A DNA stretch of 64,000 nt, from NCBI GenBank assembly GCA_052436255.1, contig JBQVNP010000005.1:1-64000 (forward strand), read 5' to 3'. This stretch comes from Pelomonas sp052436255 (lineage in GTDB: Bacteria > Pseudomonadota > Gammaproteobacteria > Burkholderiales > Burkholderiaceae_C). The position numbers were made by a program, and so were the translations under genes. Each line of letters begins with the position of its first letter. Position 1 is the stretch's first letter. Below are positions 7,961 to 16,352 of the stretch, piece by piece. Below the pieces are notes generated by a model. The model ran no database searches. It was given only the letters and a program-made list of their open reading frames with translations, and was not told the origin of the DNA.

Positions 7961-10900
7961 AGGCGAAGCCCAGTGTCAGCCACTGCAAGAGCGTGGCAGG
8001 ACGGCGGACGACGCGCATGAGCATCCGGAACACGAAGCGCACCATCAGCAGCGTCAGCACCGCCTCGACCAGCGTCATGAAGAAGGCGCCCACCACGGTG
8101 AAGCGCGGCGCCCGGCGGTGGAACTTGGCCAGCGCACTGTCCCGCGCGATCTCGATGCTGTCGTAGAAGCTCGGCACGACAAGCAGGGTCAGCACCGTCG
8201 AGGTGATGACGCCGCCGATGATGGCCACCGCCATCGGGCGATAGAACTCGCCACCCTCGCCGATGCCGATGGCCACCGGCAGCATGCCGGCGATCAGCGC
8301 GAAGGTCGTCATCAGGATGGGCCGGAAGCGCTTGCGCCCCGCGTGCATCAGCGCCTCCTCGCGGTCGATGCCGGCCTTCTCTTCCTGCCGCGTCGCATCC
8401 AGCAGCAGGATGGCGTTCTTGGCCACCAGGCCCATCAGCATGATGACGCCGATGAGGCTCATCAGGTTCAGCGTGCCCCCCGTCATGATCAGCGCCAGCA
8501 CGACGCCGAACAGGCTCAGCGGCAGCGACAGCATGACGCCCAGCGGCGCGGTGAAGCTGTTGAACTGGATGACGAGCACGAAATACATCAGTGCGATGCC
8601 CGACATCAAGGCCGTGATCATGGCCGTGAAGACAACCTCCTGGTCGCGCGCCGAACCGGCCAGCTCAATGCCGAAGCCCGGCGGGAAGTCGATTTTCTGG
8701 GCCAACTTCTTGGCCTCGGCCGTGATCTCGCCGGGGGCTCGGCCCTGGGCATTGGCGCTGACGGTGATGGTGCGCTTGCCGTCGCCGTGCTGGATCTGGC
8801 CCGGGCCCTTGCCCATCGTGACGGTGGCGATCTGGTCCAGCGGCACCATGCGGTTGGTGCCCGTCACCGTGATCGGCAGGCGCTCGATGTTGGCGGCGTC
8901 CACGCGGTCTGCCGGGTGCAGGCGCACGGCCACATCACGCGCTTCACCGGTCGGGTCGATCCAATCACCCACCTCGACGCCGGCGAAGGCCACTCGCAGC
9001 GCCTGGGCCGCGTCGTTGACCGAGATGCCCATCTGGTTGGCCAGGCCGCGGTCGAGTTCGATCTGCAACTCGTTCTGCGGGTCCTGCTCGGAATAGCCCA
9101 CATCGACCGCGCCCTTGACGCCGCGCAGCGTCGTCACGAACTGTTGCGTGATCTCCTGCAGCTTGCGCGAGTCGGCGCCGTAGAAGCGGATCTGCACGGG
9201 CTTCTGTGCGCCGTTGTTCAGGTCGTCGAGCACGACGTACTCGGCACCCACCAGGCGGCCGACCCGCTCGCGCAGGATCTTGGCGACGTCGGTGGCCGAA
9301 CGCTGGCGCTCGGTGCTCTTGCCGATGTCGACATAGATGCGGCCGCCGCTGGCATTGGGATAGGCGGTCGTCGCCTTGGTCTCGGGCATGGTCGAGGCCA
9401 GCGCCGCGGCGGCGTCGAGCTTGAGCTTGGAGTACTCCAGGCTGCTGGACGCCGGCGCGCGCACGTCGATGACGAGGAAGCCGGCATCGGCCTGCGGCAG
9501 GAAGCTGGAGCCGCCGAACTTGGCCTGCAGCGCGATGGCGCCGACAAAGCTGGCCACCGCGAACGCAGCCATCCAGCGGCGGTGGTGCAGCGCCCAGGCG
9601 ATGACATGGCCGTAGCCGTTGGCGACGCCGTCGAACCAGTGGTTGAAGCGCTGCAGCAGCTTGCCGAAGCCCTTCTTGGGCTGCTCGTGGTAGCCCGGGG
9701 GGTCACCCCAGTAGGCCGACAGCATGGGGTCGAGCGTGAAGCTGATCAGCAGCGACACGATGACGGAGGCGACCACGGTCAGCGCGAAGGGTTTGAACCA
9801 CTGGCCGGGGCCATTGCCCATGAATGCCACGGGCACGAAGACCGCGACGATGGCGAAGGTGGTGGCGGCCACGGCCAGGCCGATCTCGGCGGTGCCTTCG
9901 CGCGCGGCGGTCACGCGGTCGCTGCCGCGCTCCATATGCCGCACGATGTTCTCCCGCACGACGATGGCGTCGTCGATGAGCACGCCGATGGCCAGCGACA
10001 GGCCGAGCAGGCTCATGAAGTTCAGCGAGAAGCCCAGCAGCCAGACGGCGATGAAGGCGGCCAGCACCGAGGTGGGCAGGGACAAGGCGGTGATCAACGT
10101 CGAGCGCCAGCTGTTCAGGAAGGCATAGACGACGAAGATGGTCAGGCCGGCGCCGAACACCAGGGCGTGGGTCACGTTGTTCAGGCTGTTCTCGGCGTCC
10201 TTGCCACCGTCCTGGGTGATCTCCAGGGTCGTACCCTGGGGCAGTTCCTTCTCGACCTCCTTGAGCAGCGCTCGCGCGTCGTTGGCGACGCTGACCGTGG
10301 AGCTGTCACGCGAGCGCGTGATGGAGATGCCGACATTGGGCCGACCGTTGCGCAAGCTGTAGCCGGTCATCTCGGCGAAGCCGTCCTTGACCTCGGCCAC
10401 CTGGCCCAGGCGCACAACGGTGCCGGCGTTGCGCTTGATGATCATCTGCTCGAACTCGGCCGGCGATTCGAGGCGGCCCAGCAGGCGGATGCTCTGGTCC
10501 TCAAGCTCGCCGCGCACCTTGCCGACGGGGGCGGTGGTGTTCTGGGCGCGCACGGCATTGGTGACTTCGGTGACCGAGACGCCGAACTCGCGCAGCTTGT
10601 CCGCTCGCAGCAGGATCGACAGCTCGCGCTTGAGTGCGCCGTTGACGTTGACGACCGCCACGCCGGTGATGCCGCGGAAGCGCTCGGCCAGCTGGTCTTC
10701 GGCCAGACGGCTGAGCTGGGCATGCGTCAGCGTCGTGCTGGACAGCGACAGCTGCAGGATGGGCTGGGCGCCGGGGTCGGCCCGGTTGATGATGGGTTCG
10801 CGGATCTCGGTGGGCAGCTTGTAGCGCACCGACGCGATCGCATTGCGCACTTCGTCGGCGGCTTCGATCATGTTCTTCGAGAAGTCGAACACCAGCACGA

Positions 10901-11171
10901 TGGTGGCGCTGCCCTCGCGCGACGTGGAGTTGGAGCGGTCGACGCCGGAGATGCTTTGCAGCGCCTTCTCGATGCGGTTGACGACCTCACGCTCCACCGT
11001 CTCCGGCGACGCGCCCGGATAGGGGATGTTGATGACGAGCACGGGCGGCTCGACCTCGGGGAACTGGTTGACCTTGAGCTTGGACAGCGCCAGCAGGCCC
11101 ACCAGCATCATCCCGATGACCAGGACGACGGTCGCGACGGGCTTGTTGATGCTGAAGTTGGAGAGGAACAT
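7938..11171 (-). CDS. Efflux RND transporter permease subunit (HAE-1 type)
   Basis: A 1077-residue inner-membrane proton-drug antiporter. The N-terminal helix is followed by KVNQFPEVEPPVLVINIPYPGA, then a porter domain. TM4 carries the proton-relay pair Asp400-Asp401 in IGVLIDDAIVV, and the second half repeats the fold with VMLSLPLSLFGVVLALIMTGG. It is slightly longer than AcrB-class proteins because of a C-terminal extension of about 50 residues after the last helices. It lies 12 bp downstream of its membrane-fusion adaptor gene. No outer-membrane channel gene is present in the window, so TolC must be supplied from elsewhere. Substrate unknown. Confidence 0.93.
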   Translation of the reverse strand: MFLSNFSINKPVATVVLVIGMMLVGLLALSKLKVNQFPEVEPPVLVINIPYPGASPETVEREVVNRIEKALQSISGVDRSNSTSREGSATIVLVFDFSKNMIEAADEVRNAIASVRYKLPTEIREPIINRADPGAQPILQLSLSSTTLTHAQLSRLAEDQLAERFRGITGVAVVNVNGALKRELSILLRADKLREFGVSVTEVTNAVRAQNTTAPVGKVRGELEDQSIRLLGRLESPAEFEQMIIKRNAGTVVRLGQVAEVKDGFAEMTGYSLRNGRPNVGISITRSRDSSTVSVANDARALLKEVEKELPQGTTLEITQDGGKDAENSLNNVTHALVFGAGLTIFVVYAFLNSWRSTLITALSLPTSVLAAFIAVWLLGFSLNFMSLLGLSLAIGVLIDDAIVVRENIVRHMERGSDRVTAAREGTAEIGLAVAATTFAIVAVFVPVAFMGNGPGQWFKPFALTVVASVIVSLLISFTLDPMLSAYWGDPPGYHEQPKKGFGKLLQRFNHWFDGVANGYGHVIAWALHHRRWMAAFAVASFVGAIALQAKFGGSSFLPQADAGFLVIDVRAPASSSLEYSKLKLDAAAALASTMPETKATTAYPNASGGRIYVDIGKSTERQRSATDVAKILRERVGRLVGAEYVVLDDLNNGAQKPVQIRFYGADSRKLQEITQQFVTTLRGVKGAVDVGYSEQDPQNELQIELDRGLANQMGISVNDAAQALRVAFAGVEVGDWIDPTGEARDVAVRLHPADRVDAANIERLPITVTGTNRMVPLDQIATVTMGKGPGQIQHGDGKRTITVSANAQGRAPGEITAEAKKLAQKIDFPPGFGIELAGSARDQEVVFTAMITALMSGIALMYFVLVIQFNSFTAPLGVMLSLPLSLFGVVLALIMTGGTLNLMSLIGVIMLMGLVAKNAILLLDATRQEEKAGIDREEALMHAGRKRFRPILMTTFALIAGMLPVAIGIGEGGEFYRPMAVAIIGGVITSTVLTLLVVPSFYDSIEIARDSALAKFHRRAPRFTVVGAFFMTLVEAVLTLLMVRFVFRMLMRVVRRPATLLQWLTLGFAFKAPAQG

Positions 11172-11183
11172 GGGACCTCCTGC

Positions 11184-12353
11184 TTACTTGCTGGCCGTGG
11201 GCGCGGGAGCTGCGGAGGCGATCGCGGAGGCAGCACCGGCACCCGCCGCAACGCGCTGCACCACGGCGCCGTCGGTCAGGCTGCTGGTGGGGGCGCGCAG
11301 CACCAGATCGCCCAGCGCCAGGCCCGAGGCGACGACGATCTCGCCGCGACGGTCGTCGCGCTCACCCAGGGTCACGTTGACCTTCTTGAGCTGGTTGCCT
11401 GCCACCTTCCAGACAAAGGCGTTGTCGCCCTGGCGCACGACGGAGCCCTCGGCCAGCACCAGCGCGCGTCGATTGGCGCTCTCGACACGCCCTTCGGCAT
11501 ACAGACCGGCGACTTGCGGCGCCTTGGCGCGGTCGTCGAACTCGGCCGTGACCTCGACCTGGCGCGTCATCGCGTTGGCGGCCGCGTCAATGCGGGCCAG
11601 CTTGCCGCGGAACTCGGCGTCGCCAAAGCCGTTGATGCGGAAGGACACCGCCTGACCGAGCTTGAGCTCGCCCAGCCGGTCGGCGGAGATCTGGCCTTCG
11701 AAGCGCATCGAGGCCGGGTCGATGACCTTGACGAGCTCGCGGCCGATCTGGACCGTGTCGCCGACGGAGATCTTGCGCTCGCTGACGACACCGTCGAACG
11801 GTGCACGGACCTCGGTGCGCGAGACTTGCTGGCGGGCTGTGACGGCACGCGCCTTGGCTGCGGCCAACTCGCTTTGCGCGGCATTGCGGCGCACCTCGGC
11901 GTCTTCGAGGCCCTGCATGGAGATCATGCCCTGCTGGTTGAGCGTGCGCTGGCGGGCCAGCACGCGCTCGGTCTGCTCGAAGCTCTGCTGGGCGGCGCGC
12001 AGCGCCTCCTCGGCGGAGGTCAGGCCGTCGCGGATGGAGGTGGGGTCCAGACGGATGATGAGGTCACCCGAGCGCACGCGCTCGCCGTTGTCCTTGGCCA
12101 CCTGCAGCACGACGGCGGCCACCTCGGCACGCAGATCGGCACGGCGGGCCGGCTGGATGGCGCCCGTGATGACGGGCGCGCCGATCAGACCGCTCTGGCC
12201 CACCTGCCGCAGATCCTCGGGCGCCAGCAGCAGCGGCGCGGCAGCCGGCTTGGGCGCGGCGGCTTTGGCATCGTCGGGCTTGCCGCCCTTGCCGCAGGCA
12301 GTCAGAAGCAGGGCCAACGTCAGGGCGGTCAGGATCGGCGTTGCACGCGTCAT
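11184..12353 (-). CDS. Efflux RND transporter periplasmic adaptor subunit
   Basis: A 389-residue membrane-fusion protein with a lipoprotein signal (LTAC lipobox, Cys20), so it is probably lipid-anchored in the periplasm. A biotinyl-lipoyl-like half motif (AVVLQVAKDNGERVRSGDLI) is followed by a helical hairpin of about residues 110-165. The other half is VRAPFDGVVSERKISVGDTV, and beta-barrel domains follow. It bridges the RND permease to an outer-membrane channel. It is first in a two-gene operon with the permease; no local regulator gene is seen. Confidence 0.92.
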   Translation of the reverse strand: MTRATPILTALTLALLLTACGKGGKPDDAKAAAPKPAAAPLLLAPEDLRQVGQSGLIGAPVITGAIQPARRADLRAEVAAVVLQVAKDNGERVRSGDLIIRLDPTSIRDGLTSAEEALRAAQQSFEQTERVLARQRTLNQQGMISMQGLEDAEVRRNAAQSELAAAKARAVTARQQVSRTEVRAPFDGVVSERKISVGDTVQIGRELVKVIDPASMRFEGQISADRLGELKLGQAVSFRINGFGDAEFRGKLARIDAAANAMTRQVEVTAEFDDRAKAPQVAGLYAEGRVESANRRALVLAEGSVVRQGDNAFVWKVAGNQLKKVNVTLGERDDRRGEIVVASGLALGDLVLRAPTSSLTDGAVVQRVAAGAGAASAIASAAPAPTASK

Positions 12354-12393
12354 GGAGCGAGGCTTTCGTCAGAGAACAGGGAAGGGTCGGACG

Positions 12394-12435
12394 GCTCAAA
12401 CGCTTGAGCTTAACGGCCTGGCGAGCGTGCGCCAG
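12394..12435. other. Two small hairpins between the NUDIX gene and the efflux adaptor gene
   Basis: The 101 bp gap holds two perfect 6 bp hairpins: 394-399 with 404-409 (GCTCAA/TTGAGC) and 418-423 with 430-435 (CTGGCG/CGCCAG), numbered after 12000. Neither is followed by a T-run on the transcribed minus strand, so a terminator for the NUDIX transcript or a leader of the efflux operon are both possible. I see no clear promoter. Confidence 0.3.
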
Positions 12436-12454
12436 AGGTCATGCACGGAGACGG

Positions 12455-13051
12455 TCAGTCAGCGCGCTGCCAGTCCAGCGGCCAGGCGCCCTGTTGCCAG
12501 CGCTGCAGCCAGAGCAGGCCGATCAGCGTCTTGGCGTCGGTCAGCTCACCGCGGGCAGCAAGTGCGTCCAGCTCCTGCGCCGAGTGAATGACCAGTTCGA
12601 GAAACTCACCCTTATCCAGCTTCTGCTCGCCCTTGCGCAGGCCGCGTGCGAAGTAGATGTGAATGCCTTCGTCGGAGTAGGCGATGGCGTTGTGCAGCAC
12701 GCCGGCGCAGGCCCACTCGGCCGCGCTGTAGCCGGTTTCCTCGAGCAGTTCGCGACGGCCGCAAGCCAGCGGGTCTTCACCGGCGTCAAGCTTGCCGGCC
12801 GGGAACTCCAGCATGACGCGGGCCATCGGGTAGCGGTACTGACGCTCCAATAGCAGCCGCCCGTCGTCGAGCAGCGGCACGACCATGACGGCGCCGGGAT
12901 GGCGGATGAACTCGCGGGTGGCGGTGCTGCCGTCGGGCAGTGCCACGAAATCCTTGTGGACGCGCAGGAACTGGCCTTGGTAGACCTCGGCGCTGTCGAG
13001 CTGGCGCTCGACGAGATGGGCGTCATCAGTCGTCGCCACGATGCGCTCCAC
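12455..13051 (-). CDS. NUDIX hydrolase, ADP-ribose pyrophosphatase-like
   Basis: A 198-residue protein with a complete Nudix box: Gly86, Glu92, Arg100, Glu101, Glu104, Glu105 and Gly107, preceded by MLEFPAGKLD. The residues before the box resemble ADP-ribose and nucleoside-diphosphate-sugar pyrophosphatases (NudF-like), but substrate cannot be fixed from sequence. Its start overlaps the end of the DUF2818 gene by 26 bp, and it is the last gene of the complex I gene run. Placement of a NUDIX gene after nuoN-DUF2818 is a recurrent Burkholderiales arrangement. Confidence 0.88.
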   Translation of the reverse strand: MERIVATTDDAHLVERQLDSAEVYQGQFLRVHKDFVALPDGSTATREFIRHPGAVMVVPLLDDGRLLLERQYRYPMARVMLEFPAGKLDAGEDPLACGRRELLEETGYSAAEWACAGVLHNAIAYSDEGIHIYFARGLRKGEQKLDKGEFLELVIHSAQELDALAARGELTDAKTLIGLLWLQRWQQGAWPLDWQRAD

Positions 13052-13340
13052 GGCGCAGATAGCGCCAGACGAAGCCGGGAAAGCCCAGCGTCACGAAGAG
13101 ACAGGACGCGGCGGCGTAGAACTCCCAGCCCTGCGAGTGGCGCTGGCCGATGCGCGCCTCGAGCAGCGAGCCCAATGCGAAGATCAGCATGGCCATCAGC
13201 AGCAGCTCCAGCAGCCGCCACCAACCGGACTTGGGCGAGCGGCGCGGGCCGATGAGCAGCAACCGCTCGCTGAAGTAAGGCAGGTTGGCAGCGATGACGG
13301 CCGCGACAAGAACCAGCCAAACGGCTGCCGACTGGTCCAT
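13026..13340 (-). CDS. DUF2818 family membrane protein
   Basis: A 104-residue protein with three hydrophobic segments (about residues 5-22, 43-62 and 74-92), starting MDQSAAVWLVLVAAVIAANLP and containing NLPYFSERLLL. It matches DUF2818, a small membrane family found directly after nuoN in betaproteobacteria. It lies 13 bp downstream of nuoN on the same strand. A link to complex I assembly is suggested only by location. Confidence 0.82.
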   Translation of the reverse strand: MDQSAAVWLVLVAAVIAANLPYFSERLLLIGPRRSPKSGWWRLLELLLMAMLIFALGSLLEARIGQRHSQGWEFYAAASCLFVTLGFPGFVWRYLRRGAHRGDD

Positions 13341-13353
13341 CAGGCTTGGCCCA

Positions 13354-14835
13354 TCAGGTCGAGAGTGCCTTCACGACGGCCTCGGAACACAGGGCCATCA
13401 GGCCGCCCGGCAGCAGGCCGAAGACCAGCACAGCGGCACCGTTGAGCGTCATGACGAAGCGCACATCCCCGGGGGCTGTGATGGCGGCCGTGTCGGTCGG
13501 CTCGTCGAAGAACATGACCTTGACGATGCGCAGGTAGTAGAAGGCACCGACCAGCGACACGACGACGGCGAAGATCGCCAGGTACAGGTAGAACTCGACG
13601 CTGGTCGAGACCAGCGCCTGCAGCACGGCCAGCTTGGCGTAGAAGCCGACCGTCGGCGGCAGGCCGGCGAGCGAGAACATGAAGATGCTCATCACCAGCG
13701 CGAACCAGGGGCTGCGCTTGCCCAGACCGGCCAGGTCCTTGATCTCCTCGGCCTCATGGCCCTGGCGCGACAGCAGGATGACCATGCCGAAGCTGCCCAG
13801 CGTCGTCAGCACATAGGTGATGGCATAGAACATCGCCGCGCTATAGGCGTTGTTAGCGGGTACCGTGCTGTTGTTGACCACGCCCGAAGCCAGGCCCAGC
13901 AGCATGAAGCCCATGTTGGCGATGGTCGAGTAGGCCAGCATGCGCTTGAGGTTGGACTGCGCAATGGCCGCCAGGTTGCCGATCAGCAGCGACATGATGG
14001 ACAGCACGATCAGCATCTGCTGCCAGTCCACGGCCAGGCCGATCATGCCTTCGACCAGCAGGCGCACCGTGATGGCGAAGGCCGCCAGCTTGGGCGCTCC
14101 ACCGATCAGCAGCGTGACTGCGGTGGGCGCGCCTTGGTAGACGTCCGGCACCCACATGTGGAAGGGTGCGGCGCCCAGCTTGAAGGCCAGGCCGGCAACG
14201 ACGAAGACGACACCGAACACCAGCACCGACTGGTTGGGCGCGCCCTGGGAGATGACGTTGAAGACCTCGGGGATGCTCAGCGAACCGGTGGCGCCATACA
14301 TCATCGACAGGCCGTAGAGCAGAAAGCCGCTGGCCAGCGCGCCGAGGACGAAGTACTTCATCGCGGCCTCGGTCGACACCGCATGGTCGCGGCGCAGCGC
14401 CACGAGGGCGTAAAGCGACAGGCTCATCAGCTCCAGGCCAAGGTAGATGACGAGGAAATTGTTGGCCGACAGCATCACGTTGATGCCGAGCAGCGCGAAC
14501 AGGCTGAGGATGAAAAGCTCGCCCTTGAGCATCTCGCGGCAGGCCGCGTAGGGGCGCGCATAGACCAGCGTGATCAGCGTGGCCAGGCAGGCGAAGCCCG
14601 CCAGCAGGTGCCCCATGGGATCGGCGACGACCATGCCCTGCATCGCATAGGTGGTCACGCCGGCATCGAAATAGCTGAAGTGCAGAGCGCCGACAACGAC
14701 CAGGGTCAGCTGCGTCAGCCAGTAGGTCGGGCGGCGTTGCTCATCGGTGACCCAGAGATCCGCCAGCGCCACGACGCAACCCATCACGAGCAGCAGGATT
14801 TCGGGATAGATCGCGAGCCAGTTCATGTCGTTCAT
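13354..14835 (-). CDS. nuoN: NADH-quinone oxidoreductase subunit N
   Basis: A 493-residue, ~14-helix antiporter-like subunit of complex I, involved in proton translocation. It contains the conserved glutamate and lysine helices (GLELMSLSLYALVA, and the Proton_antipo_M core with AAMKYFVLGALASGFLLYG). It is the last nuo gene, after nuoM with a 20 bp gap. Start MNDMNWLAIYPE; an internal Met at residue 4 is a possible alternative. Confidence 0.96.
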   Translation of the reverse strand: MNDMNWLAIYPEILLLVMGCVVALADLWVTDEQRRPTYWLTQLTLVVVGALHFSYFDAGVTTYAMQGMVVADPMGHLLAGFACLATLITLVYARPYAACREMLKGELFILSLFALLGINVMLSANNFLVIYLGLELMSLSLYALVALRRDHAVSTEAAMKYFVLGALASGFLLYGLSMMYGATGSLSIPEVFNVISQGAPNQSVLVFGVVFVVAGLAFKLGAAPFHMWVPDVYQGAPTAVTLLIGGAPKLAAFAITVRLLVEGMIGLAVDWQQMLIVLSIMSLLIGNLAAIAQSNLKRMLAYSTIANMGFMLLGLASGVVNNSTVPANNAYSAAMFYAITYVLTTLGSFGMVILLSRQGHEAEEIKDLAGLGKRSPWFALVMSIFMFSLAGLPPTVGFYAKLAVLQALVSTSVEFYLYLAIFAVVVSLVGAFYYLRIVKVMFFDEPTDTAAITAPGDVRFVMTLNGAAVLVFGLLPGGLMALCSEAVVKALST

Positions 14836-14855
14836 TGTTCTTGCCTCTGCTCGGA

Positions 14856-16331
14856 TCAGGCCGGGATCTTGGTGAGCGCCACATGCTTGAGCAGCTCAGT
14901 GACCGATTCGTGCATCACGTCGGTGAAGGGCTTCGGATAAAGGCCCATGTAGAGGGTGGCAACCGCCAGCACCGCCAGCATCAGGAACTCGCGGCTGTTG
15001 ATGTCGGTCAGCGCGCGCACATCCTCGTTGGCGACGTCACCGAAGTAGACGCGCTTGATCATCCACAGCGTGTAGGCCGCGCCAAAGATCAGCGCCGTCG
15101 CGGCGACGAGGCCGACCCAGAAGTTGAACTGCACGGCGCCGAGGATGACCATCCACTCGCCAACGAAGCCGGCCGTCGCGGGCAGGCCGCAGTTGGCCAT
15201 GCCGAAAAACACCGCGAAAGCCGTGAAGGTCGGCATCGTGTTGACGACGCCGCCATAGGACGCGATCTCACGCGAATGCACGCGGTCGTAGAGCACGCCG
15301 ATGCACAGGAACATGGCGCCCGACACGAAGCCGTGCGCAATCATCTGCACCAGGCCGCCGGAGACGCCGAGCTCGTTGAAGATGAAGAAGCCCAGCGTCA
15401 CGAAGCCCATGTGGGCGATGGACGAATAGGCCACCAGCTTCTTCATGTCCTTCTGCACCAGGGCCACCAGGCCGATATAGACGACGGCGATCAGCGACAT
15501 CGCGATGATCAGCCAGGCCCATTCACGCGCGGCGTCGGGGGCGATGGGCAGCGAGAAGCGCAGGAAGCCATAGCAGCCCAGCTTCAGCATGATGGCCGCC
15601 AGCACGACCGAGCCGCCGGTGGGCGCCTCGACGTGGGCGTCGGGCAGCCAGGTGTGCACCGGCCACATCGGCACCTTGACGGAGAAGGCGGCCAGGAAGG
15701 CGAAGAACAGCCAGGTCTGCGCGCCGCCCGGCAGCGGCAGCTTGTGCCAGGTCTGGATGTCGAAGCTGCCGGCCGACTGGTAGTACAGGTAGAGCAGCGC
15801 CACCAGCATCAGCAGGGAACCAGCCAGCGTGTAGAGGAAGAACTTGAAGGCCGCATAGACGCGGTTCGCGCCGCCCCACACGCCGATGATGATGTACATC
15901 GGGATCAGCGTGGCCTCGAAGAACACGTAGAACAGCATGCCGTCCAGCGCGCTGAACACGCCCACCATCAGGCCCGACAGGATCAGGAATGCGCCCATGT
16001 ACTGGTTGACGCGCGTCTCGATGACCTCCCAGGCCGAGATGACGACGATGACGGTGATGAAGGCCGTCAGCGGCACGAACCACATCGAGATGCCGTCCAC
16101 GCCCAGGTGGTAGTGGATGTTGAAGCGCTCGATCCAGGACTGGTTCTCGACGAACTGCATGGCAGCCGTCGAGGTGTCAAAGCCCGTGATCAGCGGGAGG
16201 GTGACGAGGAAGCTCGCCACGGCCGCGACCAGGGCCAGCCAGCGCACGGCATGCGCCTGCTCGTCGCGCCCGATCATCAGCAGCACGGCGCCGCAGACGA
16301 TGGGCAGAAAAATCGCAAGACTCAGCAACAT
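14856..16331 (-). CDS. nuoM: NADH-quinone oxidoreductase subunit M
   Basis: A 491-residue antiporter-like subunit of complex I. Key helices include the conserved Glu region FYVFFEATLIPMYIIIG and the lysine segment MLKLGCYGFLRF, followed by KKLVAYSSIAHMG. Length and helix count are normal for the family. It sits between nuoL and nuoN with short spacers. Confidence 0.97.
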   Translation of the reverse strand: MLLSLAIFLPIVCGAVLLMIGRDEQAHAVRWLALVAAVASFLVTLPLITGFDTSTAAMQFVENQSWIERFNIHYHLGVDGISMWFVPLTAFITVIVVISAWEVIETRVNQYMGAFLILSGLMVGVFSALDGMLFYVFFEATLIPMYIIIGVWGGANRVYAAFKFFLYTLAGSLLMLVALLYLYYQSAGSFDIQTWHKLPLPGGAQTWLFFAFLAAFSVKVPMWPVHTWLPDAHVEAPTGGSVVLAAIMLKLGCYGFLRFSLPIAPDAAREWAWLIIAMSLIAVVYIGLVALVQKDMKKLVAYSSIAHMGFVTLGFFIFNELGVSGGLVQMIAHGFVSGAMFLCIGVLYDRVHSREIASYGGVVNTMPTFTAFAVFFGMANCGLPATAGFVGEWMVILGAVQFNFWVGLVAATALIFGAAYTLWMIKRVYFGDVANEDVRALTDINSREFLMLAVLAVATLYMGLYPKPFTDVMHESVTELLKHVALTKIPA

Positions 16332-16352
16332 TCTTGTTCTCCGCCGCTTCGA

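Noticed and set aside
8118..12407. A 1429-codon plus-strand open frame opposite the RND efflux genes, and similar long frames opposite nuo, pnp and uvrB
   Set aside because: They are antisense frames produced by GC-rich third codon positions. Their composition is low-complexity His/Arg/Gln/Ala-rich, and the opposite strand holds clear conserved proteins.
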